From Lelliottia sp. WAP21 (GTDB lineage Bacteria > Pseudomonadota > Gammaproteobacteria > Enterobacterales > Enterobacteriaceae): a stretch of DNA of 64,000 nucleotides. Made by a program: the position numbers and the translations under genes. Location: assembly GCF_020532665.2 (NCBI RefSeq), contig NZ_JAIWPG020000005.1:62001-126000 (forward strand), written 5' to 3'. This document shows positions 1-9,348 of this stretch, piece by piece (within the stretch, counting starts at the first letter, position 1; every line of letters starts with the position of its first letter). Below the pieces are notes generated by a model that worked only from the letters and a program-made list of their open reading frames with translations, made no database searches and was not told where the DNA came from.

Positions 1-385
1 CGGTTTTTTCCAGCAGTTCACGTACGATCTCCACGTGCCCTTTCTCACTGGCTGGCGTAATGCCGACGCCGCCGAAACGGGTCAGGCGATCCAGATCCGG
101 GTTGGCGGGTAAGACTATCCGCAGCAGGGTGATATCATTGGTCAGGCAGCTAATCAGGAAGGGGTTAAAACAGGTTTGATCCTGTTTATCGATGTCTGCA
201 CCGGCAGCAATCAGGTATTCAACACACGGATAATGTTTATTCAGGCTGGCAATAATCAGGGCGGTTCGTTTCTGACGGTTTGTGGCGTTAATATCAACGC
301 CTTTTTCCAGGCAGGATTTTAACGCATCCACGTTACCCTGCTCTGCCGCCAGCAGAAATTCTGTAATGAGTTCAGTTGCAGACAT
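1..385 (-). CDS. Ankyrin-repeat protein (C-terminal part outside window)
   Basis: The gene runs off the left edge; 128 codons from the ATG at 385 are visible. The translation opens MSATELITEFLLAAEQG and continues with ankyrin-type units: residues about 8-40 (ends GVDINATN), 41-73 (TALIIASLNKHYPCVEYLI then AAGADIDKQD) and a later one with TPASEKGHVEIVRELLEK. No signal peptide or membrane segment is seen, so it is probably a cytosolic scaffold or binding protein; its partner cannot be deduced. It is divergent from the LysR-type gene at 740, with a 354-bp gap. E. coli K-12 has csiR and kbp (ygaU) in the corresponding place, so this gene belongs to a lineage-specific replacement. The fold call is good; the function is unknown. 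Confidence 0.8.
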   Translation of the reverse strand, partial: MSATELITEFLLAAEQGNVDALKSCLEKGVDINATNRQKRTALIIASLNKHYPCVEYLIAAGADIDKQDQTCFNPFLISCLTNDITLLRIVLPANPDLDRLTRFGGVGITPASEKGHVEIVRELLEKT

Positions 386-739
386 ATTCAGACTCCCGTG
401 TTTTCATTTCTGATGACCTGAGAATAGCAACAGCGTTCTGATAAAAGAATCCGCTTAAATTTCATTCATCGTAAGCAGATTCATTATTGAATATATTTTC
501 ACAATCCAGCCAAAATGTGCGTCGGTGCAATCTTTTTCTTATGGTTAAGCTCATTCTGAAGCGATAAAACGCATTATGCTTATATCTCGAGACGCCTTGC
601 GCGGCGCGGCTCGCAACAATTTACACGAAGTGTGATATTGTTCAAATCAGATGTGACGGCAGTGTTAAAATCTGTTCAAAACTGATCGCCGTAAAGACTG
701 TAAATGAACCCGATGTTGTGACCTCAAAGGAGCCAGAAG
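386..739. other. Divergent intergenic region with paired 14-bp repeats
   Basis: This 354-bp gap lies between the divergent ankyrin and LysR-type genes. It holds two near-identical 14-bp direct repeats, TGTTCAAATCAGAT at 639-652 and TGTTCAAAACTGAT at 673-686, 34 bp apart and just upstream of the LysR gene. It also has a short palindrome, ATTCATTATTGAAT, at 479-492. These could be operator sites of the LysR regulator, but that is inference. I see no further gene here. Confidence 0.4.
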
Positions 740-1669
740 ATGAATTCCATTTTTACCGAAGAGAACCTTCTGGCATTCACCACCGCCGCACGCTATCGCA
801 GCTTTAGCAAAGCCGCCGAAGAGCTGGGCCTGACGACATCAGCGATTAGCTATACGATTAAACGCATGGAGACCGGTCTGGATGTGGTGTTATTTGTGCG
901 TAATACGCGCAGTATTGAGCTGACCGAGTCCGGCGCCTATTTTTACCGTAAAGCCACCGATTTACTGAATGACTTCTATGCCATTAAGCGGAGCATAGAC
1001 ACGATTGCCCAGGGGATCGAAGCGCGGGTGCGCATCTGTATTAATCAGCTTTTATATACGCCGCGTCATACTGCCCGGCTGTTGCAGGTGCTGAAAAAAC
1101 AATTTCCGACCTGTCAGATCACCGTCACTACCGAGGTATATAACGGTGTCTGGGATTCCATCATTAATAACCAGGCCAACATTGCAATCGGTGCTCCCGA
1201 TACCTTGCTCGACGGCGGTGGAATTGATTACACCGAAATTGGGGCTATTCGATGGGTATTTGCCATTTCCCCGGATCACCCTCTTGCGCTGGCCCCCGAA
1301 CCGCTGGCGGAGAGTCAGCTGCGCCTGTATCCCAACATCATGGTTGAAGACACCGCACACACCATTAATAAAAAAGTCGGCTGGTTGTTACACGGGCAGG
1401 AGGCGATTCTGGTGCCTGACTTTAATACCAAATGTCAGTGCCAGATATTGGGCGAAGGAATTGGTTTTTTACCGGAGCACATGGCGCGAGAGGCGATGGA
1501 AGACGGATTATTAATTACACGTCGAATCAACAATCCACGGCAGGACTCCCGCATGCTGCTGGCCACACAGCATGCGGCAACCGGTCAGGTCACCCGATGG
1601 ATCAAACAGCAGTTTGGACCACAGGGCGTGCTGACCGGCATCTACAGTGATTTGCTCTGGCGAACTTAG
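740..1669 (+). CDS. LysR-family transcriptional regulator, AllS-like
   Basis: This is a 309-residue LysR-type regulator with the usual layout: a winged helix-turn-helix at about residues 9-66 (SFSKAAEELGLTTSAISY) and a substrate-binding co-inducer domain from about 92 to 300. By memory comparison it resembles AllS, the allantoin regulator of E. coli, sharing stretches such as INxLLYxP, GVWDS and DHPLA, but there are no allantoin genes nearby. The start at 740 is backed by AAAGGAG 9 bp upstream. LysR proteins often control a divergent neighbour, here the ankyrin gene, and two direct repeats at 639-686 could be its site. The inducer and targets are unknown. Confidence 0.85.
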   Translation: MNSIFTEENLLAFTTAARYRSFSKAAEELGLTTSAISYTIKRMETGLDVVLFVRNTRSIELTESGAYFYRKATDLLNDFYAIKRSIDTIAQGIEARVRICINQLLYTPRHTARLLQVLKKQFPTCQITVTTEVYNGVWDSIINNQANIAIGAPDTLLDGGGIDYTEIGAIRWVFAISPDHPLALAPEPLAESQLRLYPNIMVEDTAHTINKKVGWLLHGQEAILVPDFNTKCQCQILGEGIGFLPEHMAREAMEDGLLITRRINNPRQDSRMLLATQHAATGQVTRWIKQQFGPQGVLTGIYSDLLWRT

Positions 1670-1824
1670 TTACGGCTCTGGACCCAGAATGCGTGGATAA
1701 GACCGGGGATATAGCCCAATAACGTCAGAATGATGTTGAGAATAAACGCCCAGCCAAACCCTTTTCCGAGCAGCACGCCCAGCGGTGGCAGAATGATTGT
1801 AATGACGATGCGCCAAAAACCCAT
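1666..1824 (-). CDS. yqaE: YqaE, PMP3/UPF0057 small membrane protein
   Basis: This is a 52-residue protein made of two hydrophobic helices (about 3-20 and 25-47) joined by a short GKGFGWAF turn, the signature of the PMP3/UPF0057 family of small inner-membrane proteins linked to membrane potential and stress. A longer reading from 1887 exists, but the ATG at 1824 fits the family length and has GGAG 6 bp upstream, so I chose it. Its 3' end overlaps the end of the convergent LysR gene by 4 bp. In E. coli yqaE also sits next to ygaV. The molecular function is not established. Confidence 0.9.
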   Translation of the reverse strand: MGFWRIVITIILPPLGVLLGKGFGWAFILNIILTLLGYIPGLIHAFWVQSRN

Positions 1825-1961
1825 AAATACTCCATACAAGCTAAACAATTGAAAGTTAAAAAGAGACTCATCTCTAAGGATAGTCAATTTAGCGGCTTGC
1901 TGCCTCTCCCGCTTCGCTTTTTACCCTCCTTTACGCTTTTGACACTGGCTTAATCCGACCC

Positions 1962-2003
1962 TTTAGTTTAGCATTTACTTAATTAAGCAAATGCTAAACT
2001 AAA
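1962..2003. promoter_or_regulatory. 42-bp palindrome, probable YgaV operator
   Basis: Two 21-bp arms match at 20 of 21 positions when one is inverted, centred on CTTAATTAAG. The palindrome ends one base before the ygaV start codon. An ArsR-family repressor binds such dyads, so autoregulation by YgaV is the natural reading. No Shine-Dalgarno sequence fits between the palindrome and the ATG, which suggests either a leaderless transcript or translation hidden in an RNA hairpin. Confidence 0.7.
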
Positions 2004-2004
2004 T

Positions 2005-2304
2005 ATGACTGAACTTGAACAACTCCAGGCCAGCGCTGAGCAGGCCGCTGCCCTTCTGAAAGCCATGAGCAATGCGCGTCGGCTGCTGATCCTCTGCACG
2101 CTTTGCGGTGCCCCGGGGACCAGCGCGGGTGAACTGGCGCGAGCCACCGGGCTTAGCGCCTCCGCCACCTCGCAACATCTGGCGCGTATGCGTGACGAGG
2201 GGCTCATCGACAGTACCCGCGATGCGCAGCGCATTCTCTATTCCATCAAAAATGATGCGGTGAATCAGATTATCAGCACCCTGAAAACCCTTTATTGTCC
2301 GTAA
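2005..2304 (+). CDS. ygaV: YgaV, ArsR-family sulfide-responsive repressor
   Basis: This 99-residue ArsR/SmtB winged-helix repressor is nearly identical in layout to E. coli YgaV. The recognition helix region is GLSASATSQHLARMRDEGLI (about 50-69). Two cysteines, at about 31 and 34 (ILCTLCGAPG), and one near the C-terminus fit the family's role in sensing sulfide or reactive sulfur species, as reported for E. coli YgaV. It precedes ygaP, the rhodanese gene, with 9 bp between the stop codon and the ygaP start, so the two form one operon. The start codon abuts a 42-bp palindrome and lacks a ribosome binding site. Confidence 0.92.
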   Translation: MTELEQLQASAEQAAALLKAMSNARRLLILCTLCGAPGTSAGELARATGLSASATSQHLARMRDEGLIDSTRDAQRILYSIKNDAVNQIISTLKTLYCP

Positions 2305-2313
2305 GGAGTGACG

Positions 2314-2835
2314 ATGTCCCTTCCACTTATTTCTCCCCAGCACGCCAGCACCCGTATTACAGACGGGGCAAAACTCATTGATATTCGTGATGCCGATGAA
2401 TATGCCCGTGAGCATATTCCCGGGGCGCACTCGGTGCCGCTGGACACCTTGCCCGGCGCGCTTCAGGCCCATGCCGGTGAAACGCTGATTTTTCACTGTC
2501 AGTCCGGCGCACGCACCTCGAATAATGCGGCACGCCTTGCACAGGCGGCGTCACCGGCTCAGGCCTGGCTGCTGGAAGGCGGTATTCAGGGCTGGAAGCA
2601 GGCAGGACTAGAAACCGTTGAAGATAAAGCGCAGCCGCTTCCGCTGATGCGCCAGGTCCAGATTGCCGCCGGGCTACTGATCCTGGCAGGTGTCATGCTG
2701 GGCTACAGCGTCTCCAGCGGCTTTTTCCTGCTCAGTGGTTTTGTCGGCGTCGGGCTGCTTTTCGCAGGGGTGAGTGGCTTCTGCGGCATGGCGCGTCTAC
2801 TGAAGGTGATGCCATGGAACAGACATACCTCGTAA
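2314..2835 (+). CDS. ygaP: YgaP, membrane-anchored rhodanese (sulfurtransferase)
   Basis: The 173-residue protein has an N-terminal cytosolic rhodanese domain (about 1-105) with the active-site loop [10 protein letters not shown] carrying Cys62, which takes up a persulfide. Two transmembrane helices follow (about 113-135 and 138-155), ending in [11 protein letters not shown], as in E. coli YgaP. A GTG two codons earlier at 2308 is possible, but the ATG at 2314 has AAGGAG 5 bp upstream and matches the family. It is co-transcribed with the sulfide-sensing regulator ygaV, which fits a role in handling sulfane sulfur. Confidence 0.92.
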   Translation: MSLPLISPQHASTRITDGAKLIDIRDADEYAREHIPGAHSVPLDTLPGALQAHAGETLIFHCQSGARTSNNAARLAQAASPAQAWLLEGGIQGWKQAGLETVEDKAQPLPLMRQVQIAAGLLILAGVMLGYSVSSGFFLLSGFVGVGLLFAGVSGFCGMARLLKVMPWNRHTS

Positions 2836-2914
2836 GCAGTAACAGCCAGAATAGACTGTACCCCGCATCGCCCCTGGGCTAAGGTGAGGAAGACAACAAT
2901 GATGAGGAGGTACT

Positions 2915-3094
2915 ATGTTTTCTGTCGGCGATTTTGTGCAACCCCGTATGGGCGGTCCAAAACTGAAAGTGGTTGAGGTTCATGACGATCAGATTGTCGT
3001 CGTGCAGGCGAGTCAGGAGCAGGGCGAGACGTTCACGCTGAAGGCAGTGGATGTCACAGCGTATCAAGAAGACGGCGATTTCGGCGTCTGCTAA
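2915..3094 (+). CDS. Small DUF2158/YodC-like protein
   Basis: This 59-codon gene begins MFSVGDFVQPRMGGPKLKV and ends DFGVC. The ATG follows a strong GAGGAGGT ribosome binding site, and the gene ends just before the strong hairpin at 3100-3122. The compact beta-rich sequence starting with a VGDxVxxxxGGPKxxV signature matches YodC/DUF2158 small proteins as I remember them; their function is unknown. It lies between ygaP and the convergent stpA, where E. coli K-12 has no such gene. It is probably a separate transcription unit or the tail of ygaVP. Confidence 0.75.
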   Translation: MFSVGDFVQPRMGGPKLKVVEVHDDQIVVVQASQEQGETFTLKAVDVTAYQEDGDFGVC

Positions 3095-3099
3095 TGGCT

Positions 3100-3122
3100 C
3101 CGGGCGGGACAAACCCGCCCGG
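3100..3122. terminator. Strong hairpin between convergent genes
   Basis: A 9-bp perfect stem, CCGGGCGGG with CCCGCCCGG, encloses a 5-nt loop ACAAA between the convergent DUF2158-type gene and stpA. No T-run follows on either strand, so it may terminate poorly or act as an mRNA end-protecting hairpin for both genes. Confidence 0.55.
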
Positions 3123-3139
3123 CAGTACCACGTTACATC

Positions 3140-3544
3140 TTAAATCAGGAAATCTTCCAGTGACTTACCTTCTGCCAGCGCCGCAGCGATAGGTTTAGGC
3201 GTGCGGCCCTGGCCTGTCCAGGTTTTGGTTTCGCCATTGGCATCGGTAAAACGGTATTTTGCTTCACGGGCCTGACGTTTTTGCGGCTGGTTAGCGCCTT
3301 TCAGCACATCTTTACCCAGTAAATCTTCCGGGGAAATACCGTCTGCACGCATTTGTTCCAACAGCGCATTAATTTTTTGCTTCTGTTCAGCCTGTTGTTG
3401 CTGCAATTCATCCTGTTCATTACGTTTTTCTTCAGTAACAATTCTGAATTTTTCCAGCATTTCTTCCAGCACATCAATAGAGAATTCACGCGCCATGGCA
3501 CGGAGTGTGCGGATATTATTAAGATTTTGTAACGTAGAAGACAT
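3140..3544 (-). CDS. stpA: StpA, H-NS paralogue
   Basis: The 134-residue protein is a nucleoid-associated H-NS family member. It has an N-terminal oligomerisation coiled coil (about 1-65, with NNIRTLRAMAREFSIDVLEE), a linker, and a C-terminal DNA-binding domain (about 90-134) with the TWTGQGRTPKPI loop that inserts into the AT minor groove. The sequence is nearer StpA than H-NS and lies beside alaE and ygaC as in E. coli. Its role is chromatin silencing of AT-rich DNA and RNA chaperoning. The AT-rich upstream region is a plausible target for self-silencing. Confidence 0.93.
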   Translation of the reverse strand: MSSTLQNLNNIRTLRAMAREFSIDVLEEMLEKFRIVTEEKRNEQDELQQQQAEQKQKINALLEQMRADGISPEDLLGKDVLKGANQPQKRQAREAKYRFTDANGETKTWTGQGRTPKPIAAALAEGKSLEDFLI

Positions 3545-4048
3545 ATTACTGAAGACCTTTTATGAGTGGATGCAATAAGCACTAAGTGAATAGGGTAATC
3601 GACTTTAGTTTAAATATCCAGTTCCATTCTCCGCCAACATTAATTAGGGGTCTCAACAAAATATTTATTTAAATACTGTTTACTTTATTTACTTACCCTG
3701 CAAAGCGTTCCCGGCCACATTCAAACTTAATCACAATTTAAGATTTCATTTTTGGCCATTGGTTCCCTTTTTTTATCCAAAATTCAACAAATCAAGCCAC
3801 CTTTCGTTACAACCACACAACTACTTGATTTACTTGGATAACAGGGTATGCGGAACACAAAATAGTGAAGCGAACAAAAAGCACACACAAACAGAGGATT
3901 TTATGGACAAAATACCATTAAATAAAAATATTTAACTCATTGTTAGTTTCAAACCAGAGATATACCCTATACACATCAAATTAAACAACCTAATGCACTG
4001 CCAGCAAAGGGTGTAGCGTCGATTTTAGCCTTCTCAAGGAGCCCGGAC
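3545..4048. other. AT-rich intergenic region between stpA and alaE
   Basis: These 504 bp separate the divergent stpA and alaE genes and are clearly richer in A and T than their surroundings. They must hold both promoters and probably H-NS/StpA sites. The only reading frame of note is a 10-codon one at 3903-3935 with an AGAGGA sequence just upstream. It is too short to call, but it could be a leader peptide. I see no RNA gene. Confidence 0.5.
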
Positions 4049-4498
4049 ATGTTCTCACCGCAGTCTCGCCTGCGTCACGCAGTAGCAGACACTTTCGCGA
4101 TGGTGGTCTACTGTTCCGTTGTGAACATGGTGATCGAGATATTCTTGTCCGGAATGTCGTTTGAGCAGTCGCTCTCTTCACGCCTGGTGGCTATACCGGT
4201 CAATATTCTGATTGCCTGGCCTTATGGACTGTATCGTGATGCGGCGATGCGGCTGGCTCGTCGAATCAGCCCGGCAGGCTGGGGGAAAAATCTGGCGGAT
4301 GTGCTGGCCTATGTCACCTTTCAGTCCCCGGTTTATGTCGCCATTCTGCTCACCGTGGGGGCCGACTGGCCGCAAATTTTCGCTGCGGTCAGCTCAAACA
4401 TCGTGGTGTCTATGCTGATGGGTGCAGCCTATGGCTATTTCCTGGATTACTGTCGCCGCCTGTTTAAGGTCGAGACCTACCAGCAAGCCAAAGCCTGA
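4049..4498 (+). CDS. alaE: AlaE, L-alanine exporter
   Basis: This is a 149-residue inner-membrane protein with four predicted hydrophobic helices (about 15-37, 45-62, 84-105, 110-133) and the family-specific stretch [13 protein letters not shown]. It matches E. coli AlaE (YgaW) in length and sequence. AlaE exports L-alanine using the proton gradient and protects cells growing on alanine-containing peptides. The ATG at 4049 follows AAGGAG at 8 bp. It is a single-gene unit convergent with ygaC. In E. coli it is induced by alanine through Lrp. Confidence 0.93.
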   Translation: MFSPQSRLRHAVADTFAMVVYCSVVNMVIEIFLSGMSFEQSLSSRLVAIPVNILIAWPYGLYRDAAMRLARRISPAGWGKNLADVLAYVTFQSPVYVAILLTVGADWPQIFAAVSSNIVVSMLMGAAYGYFLDYCRRLFKVETYQQAKA

Positions 4499-4509
4499 GA
4501 AGAGAAGAA

Positions 4510-4531
4510 GCGACTGGCCTGTGCCAGTCGC
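4510..4531. terminator. Hairpin between alaE and ygaC
   Basis: A perfect 9-bp stem (GCGACTGGC and GCCAGTCGC) with a 4-nt loop lies between the convergent stop codons. Read on the minus strand it is followed by a pyrimidine-rich CTTCTTCTCTTCTC tail, so it may serve ygaC better than alaE. Confidence 0.6.
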
Positions 4532-4535
4532 CGCG

Positions 4536-4880
4536 TTATTGCGGTTCGCCAAACAGCCCGGCCAGAAAGCGCTCAAGCGCCATGCGGGAACTAAAACCAT
4601 GCGGAATACCATAATGCTCATGCGTTTCGCCTCCTAAATAGAGAGGAAACTCCTGATAATGATCGCAGGTTTTGATATCCGAGGCTGGCTCAGCAAAAGA
4701 CTGACTTCTGTCTTTCAGCGTAGGGTGAATAATTAGCGCTGTGCGTCCCATGCGGGCTTCACGGTTGACGTAAACATAATTATCGCCACGGCGATAACCA
4801 TACGTTCTTTGGGTCACTACATCCATGATGAAACCCGCTTTTTCAAGAACGCGTGCCACCTCATCGGGTCGTAAATACAT
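4536..4880 (-). CDS. ygaC: YgaC, conserved DUF2002 protein
   Basis: The 114-residue protein is almost collinear with E. coli Yga[18 protein letters not shown] at the start, a central [19 protein letters not shown] and a C-terminal [13 protein letters not shown]. It is soluble and has no signal peptide. The family is reported to be controlled by Fur in E. coli, but the biochemical role is unknown. It is divergent from ygaM and convergent with alaE, as in E. coli. Confidence 0.9.
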   Translation of the reverse strand: MYLRPDEVARVLEKAGFIMDVVTQRTYGYRRGDNYVYVNREARMGRTALIIHPTLKDRSQSFAEPASDIKTCDHYQEFPLYLGGETHEHYGIPHGFSSRMALERFLAGLFGEPQ

Positions 4881-5040
4881 ATTTTATCCTCGTTATCTTT
4901 TCCTGCCGCGCAACCTTACAATATTCAGCATTAGCAACGCTTTCAGAATATTCCATAAACCGTCCAATAAGTCGTGACTCGCCTCAGATATTAAAATTCT
5001 GGTCTAGACTGAATGTGAACACCAAATTATGGAGGATCGT

Positions 5041-5367
5041 ATGTTTAACAGACCGAACCGAAACGATATTAACGACGACACCCAGGACATTCGTAATGAT
5101 GTCAGCCAATTAGCAGACACACTTGAAGATGTGCTGAAATCCTGGGGATCCGATGCTAAGGACGAGGCAGATGCCGCAAAACGTAAGGCTCAGTCTTTGC
5201 TACGTGAAACCCGCGCCCGTATGAATGGCCGATCCCGGACTACGCAGGCGGCCTGCGACGCGATTGGCTGCGCCAACACCTTCATTCGCGAAAAACCCAT
5301 TTGCGCGATCGGGACCGTTGCGGCAGTAGGCATTTTTATCGGCGCCCTGCTTACGCTGCGTAAGTAA
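5041..5367 (+). CDS. ygaM: YgaM, ElaB/YqjD-family membrane-anchored ribosome-associated protein
   Basis: This 108-residue DUF883 protein has a charged helical N-terminal part (about 1-85) and a single C-terminal membrane segment (AIGTVAAVGIFIGALL) ending in TLRK. This is the layout of ElaB, YqjD and YgaM, C-tail-anchored proteins that tether stationary-phase ribosomes to the inner membrane. A start at 5029 is possible, but the ATG at 5041 has GGAGG 7 bp upstream and matches the family. It stands alone with its own terminator at 5385. Confidence 0.9.
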   Translation: MFNRPNRNDINDDTQDIRNDVSQLADTLEDVLKSWGSDAKDEADAAKRKAQSLLRETRARMNGRSRTTQAACDAIGCANTFIREKPICAIGTVAAVGIFIGALLTLRK

Positions 5368-5384
5368 CGTAACATTTGCCGTCT

Positions 5385-5424
5385 GGCCCCCGTTCACTGA
5401 CGTGCACGGGGGCCAATTTTTTTC
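5385..5424 (+). terminator. Rho-independent terminator after ygaM
   Basis: A 9-bp GC-rich stem (GGCCCCCGT with ACGGGGGCC) is followed by AATTTTTTTC. It lies 17 bp after the ygaM stop codon. Confidence 0.9.
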
Positions 5425-5497
5425 TTTTGTTCAAAAATCCCGCACAGCAAGGCCTTCCGCACTGTTGGCAGCCATGATAAACCCCTCACCCGAAAAT

Positions 5498-5545
5498 CCC
5501 ATATCTTGTATGGTTGAAACTTAACTCAACTACATCTAGTATTCC
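5498..5545 (+). promoter_or_regulatory. Paired NrdR boxes upstream of nrdHIEF
   Basis: Two 16-bp sites resembling the NrdR consensus lie at 5498-5513 (CCCATATCTTGTATGG) and 5530-5545 (CTACATCTAGTATTCC), 32 bp apart or three helical turns. That spacing is typical of NrdR, the repressor of ribonucleotide reductase operons that senses dNTP/ATP. The site assignment is from motif memory. Confidence 0.7.
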
Positions 5546-5615
5546 TTTTAGATAAGACCAGCAACCCGACGCGTTCATTCGCGGCGTTCTTTCATTATAA
5601 ATGGGAATACGAATC

Positions 5616-5855
5616 ATGATCATTACTATTTACACTCGTAACGACTGTGTTCAGTGCCACGCCACCAAACGCGCAATGGAAAGTCGTGGCGTCGCGTTTG
5701 AGATGGTGAATGTCGACGTCGTACCCGATGCAGCCGAAACCCTGCGGGCAAAAGGTTTTCGTCAGCTTCCCGTGGTGATTGCCGGCGAGACGAGCTGGTC
5801 AGGATTTCGTCCGGATATGATTAACCGCCTGCAGGCACAGGCCGCCAGCGCATGA
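5616..5855 (+). CDS. nrdH: NrdH, glutaredoxin-like electron donor
   Basis: The 79-residue thioredoxin-fold protein has the redox motif CVQC (residues 11-14) and the NrdH signature WSGFRPDMI near the end. It reduces the class Ib ribonucleotide reductase NrdEF, receiving electrons from thioredoxin reductase. A longer reading begins at 5601, but the ATG at 5616 ([11 protein letters not shown]) matches the family start. It is the first gene of nrdHIEF and its TGA overlaps the nrdI start by 4 bp. NrdR sites lie upstream. Confidence 0.95.
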   Translation: MIITIYTRNDCVQCHATKRAMESRGVAFEMVNVDVVPDAAETLRAKGFRQLPVVIAGETSWSGFRPDMINRLQAQAASA

Positions 5856-6262
5856 GTCTCCTCGTTTACTTTTCCAGCAGTTCGGAAAATACGCATCGTT
5901 TTATGACGCGGGTCGGGCTTCCTTCACGCCGTATCCCCCTCAACGAGCGTGAACGTATTCAGGTAGACGAACCTTATATTCTGGTGGTCCCCAGCTATGG
6001 TGGCGGTGGAACCGCGGGCGCGGTGCCGCGTCAGGTTATCCGCTTTCTTAACGATCCCCGTAACCGGGCGCTGATTCGCGGCGTGATCGCGGCAGGCAAC
6101 CGTAATTTTGGCGATGCATTTTGTCGCGCCGGGGAGGTTATCTCTCAAAAATGCGCCGTGCCGTATCTCTATCGATTTGAGCTGATGGGGACCCAGCAGG
6201 ACGTAGAAAACGTGCGTAAAGGAGTGAACGAATTTTGGCAACGACAACCGCAGAACGCGTGA
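5852..6262 (+). CDS. nrdI: NrdI, flavodoxin that activates NrdF
   Basis: This is a 136-residue flavodoxin-like protein with the FMN phosphate loop [12 protein letters not shown] (about 6-17) and the SYGGGG loop near residue 50. NrdI supplies the oxidant that assembles the dimanganese-tyrosyl radical cofactor in NrdF. It overlaps nrdH by 4 bp and nrdE by 28 bp, so translation of the operon is tightly coupled. Confidence 0.95.
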   Translation: MSLLVYFSSSSENTHRFMTRVGLPSRRIPLNERERIQVDEPYILVVPSYGGGGTAGAVPRQVIRFLNDPRNRALIRGVIAAGNRNFGDAFCRAGEVISQKCAVPYLYRFELMGTQQDVENVRKGVNEFWQRQPQNA

Positions 6263-8379
6263 TGCAGGGATCGATGGACTACCATGCGTTAAATGCCATG
6301 CTGAACCTCTACGATCGTGAGGGCCGTATACAGTTCGAAAAAGATGCTGAAGCGGTAGAGGCTTTTTTTGCCGCGCACGTGCGACCAAATACCGTGACGT
6401 TTTCCGACACCACGGAACGCCTCGCCTGGCTCGTGAGCGAAGGCTATTACGAAAAAGAGGTGCTGGCGCGGTATGACCCTGCCTTTGTGGTGGCCCTGTT
6501 TGCGCGTGCACATCGCAGCGGTTTCCGCTTCAGCACCTTTCTGGGTGCGTGGAAATTTTACACCAGCTATACGCTGAAAACGTTCGACGGCAAACGCTAT
6601 CTCGAAAGCTTTGAAGATCGCGTCGTGATGGTGGCGCTGACGCTGGCGCAGGGGGATGAAACGCTGGCGCAAAGGCTGACGGACGAAATTCTGGCAGGGC
6701 GTTTTCAGCCCGCGACGCCCACCTTTCTCAACTGCGGCAAAGCCCAACGGGGTGAACTGGTCTCCTGCTTCCTGCTGCGCATTGAAGACAATATGGAGTC
6801 GATTGGACGCGCGGTGAATTCTGCGCTGCAGCTCTCTAAACGCGGCGGCGGCGTGGCGTTTTTGCTCTCCAATTTACGTGAAGCCGGGGCACCGATAAAA
6901 CGCATCGAAAACCAGTCCTCCGGCGTTATCCCGGTGATGAAGATGCTGGAAGATGCCTTTTCCTACGCGAATCAGCTTGGGGCACGCCAGGGTGCAGGCG
7001 CGGTCTATTTACACGCGCATCACCCGGATATCCTGCGTTTTCTCGATACCAAACGGGAAAACGCCGACGAAAAAATCCGCATCAAAACGCTTTCGCTGGG
7101 CGTTGTGATCCCGGATATCACCTTCCAGCTGGCGAAAGAGAATGCCGAAATGGCCCTCTTCTCCCCCTATGACATCGAGCGTCTTTACGGAAAACCCTTC
7201 GGCGATATCGCTATCAGCGAACGCTACGACGAGCTGGTCGCCGACGATCGCGTGCGCAAAAAATACATTAACGCCCGCGACTTCTTCCAGACCCTTGCTG
7301 AAATTCAGTTTGAGTCCGGCTATCCGTACATGATGTACGAAGATACGGTGAACCGCGCCAACCCGATTGCAGGCCGCATTAACATGAGCAACCTGTGCTC
7401 GGAAATTTTGCAGGTCAATAGCGCGTCCACGTATGACGAAAACCTGGATTATGCGCAGACGGGGAAAGATATCTCCTGCAATCTGGGCTCGCTGAATATT
7501 GCCCACACCATGGATTCACCCGATTTCGGCAGGACAGTGGACACGGCCATCCGCGGGCTGACGGCCGTGTCGGATATGAGCCATATCCGCAGCGTGCCGT
7601 CGATTGACGCGGGCAACGCGGCTTCGCACGCTATTGGACTGGGTCAGATGAATCTCCATGGCTATCTGGCGCGGGAAGGTATCGCCTACGGCAGCCCGGA
7701 GGGTCTGGATTTCACTAATCTCTACTTTTATACCGTGACCTGGCACGCGATCCATACCTCGATGAGTTTGGCCCGTGAACGCCACCAGCGTTTCCGCGGT
7801 TTTGAATGCTCGCGCTACGCCAGCGGCGAATATTTTAAACCTTATCTCGAACAGGCGTGGCAGCCAAAAACAGAGAAAGTCCGGACCCTGTTCGCAGAGG
7901 CCGGTATTACGCTCCCCACGCGCGAAATGTGGCAACAGCTGCGCGATGACGTCATGCAGTACGGTCTGTACAACCAAAATTTGCAGGCCGTCCCGCCGAC
8001 CGGATCGATTTCTTACATTAACCATGCGACATCGAGCATCCATCCGATCGTCTCGAAAATCGAAATTCGTAAAGAAGGGAAAACGGGACGCGTCTACTAC
8101 CCTGCCCCGTTTATGACCAACGAGAATCTGGCGCTCTATCAGGATGCGTATGAAATTGGGCCAGAGAAAATTATTGATACCTACGCCGAGGCGACCCGGC
8201 ATGTCGATCAGGGCTTGTCGCTGACGCTCTTTTTCCCCGATACCGCCACGACACGTGACATCAATAAGGCGCAGATTTACGCCTGGAAAAAAGGGATCAA
8301 GACGCTGTACTACATTCGCCTGCGCCAGCTCGCGCTGGAAGGTACCGAAATCGAAGGCTGCGTGTCTTGCGCGCTGTAA
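6235..8379 (+). CDS. nrdE: NrdE, class Ib ribonucleotide reductase alpha subunit
   Basis: The 714-residue catalytic subunit reduces ribonucleoside diphosphates to deoxy forms. Recognisable parts are TPTFLNCGK with the first active-site cysteine, [11 protein letters not shown], the radical-site region [17 protein letters not shown], and the C-terminal reducible pair EGCVSCAL (Cys709 and Cys712). The start is a TTG at 6235, inside nrdI and preceded by AAAGGAG; it gives the family N-terminus MATTTAE, as in E. coli. It works with NrdF and NrdI under iron limitation and oxidative stress. The length is normal. Confidence 0.95.
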   Translation: MATTTAERVMQGSMDYHALNAMLNLYDREGRIQFEKDAEAVEAFFAAHVRPNTVTFSDTTERLAWLVSEGYYEKEVLARYDPAFVVALFARAHRSGFRFSTFLGAWKFYTSYTLKTFDGKRYLESFEDRVVMVALTLAQGDETLAQRLTDEILAGRFQPATPTFLNCGKAQRGELVSCFLLRIEDNMESIGRAVNSALQLSKRGGGVAFLLSNLREAGAPIKRIENQSSGVIPVMKMLEDAFSYANQLGARQGAGAVYLHAHHPDILRFLDTKRENADEKIRIKTLSLGVVIPDITFQLAKENAEMALFSPYDIERLYGKPFGDIAISERYDELVADDRVRKKYINARDFFQTLAEIQFESGYPYMMYEDTVNRANPIAGRINMSNLCSEILQVNSASTYDENLDYAQTGKDISCNLGSLNIAHTMDSPDFGRTVDTAIRGLTAVSDMSHIRSVPSIDAGNAASHAIGLGQMNLHGYLAREGIAYGSPEGLDFTNLYFYTVTWHAIHTSMSLARERHQRFRGFECSRYASGEYFKPYLEQAWQPKTEKVRTLFAEAGITLPTREMWQQLRDDVMQYGLYNQNLQAVPPTGSISYINHATSSIHPIVSKIEIRKEGKTGRVYYPAPFMTNENLALYQDAYEIGPEKIIDTYAEATRHVDQGLSLTLFFPDTATTRDINKAQIYAWKKGIKTLYYIRLRQLALEGTEIEGCVSCAL

Positions 8380-9348
<969 letters not shown>

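Noticed and set aside
3903..3935. 10-codon open frame before alaE
   Set aside because: It is too short to support as a gene; kept only as a possible leader in the findings.
5924..6511. 195-codon minus-strand frame opposite nrdI-nrdE
   Set aside because: It is antisense to two certain genes and has no ribosome binding site or domain.
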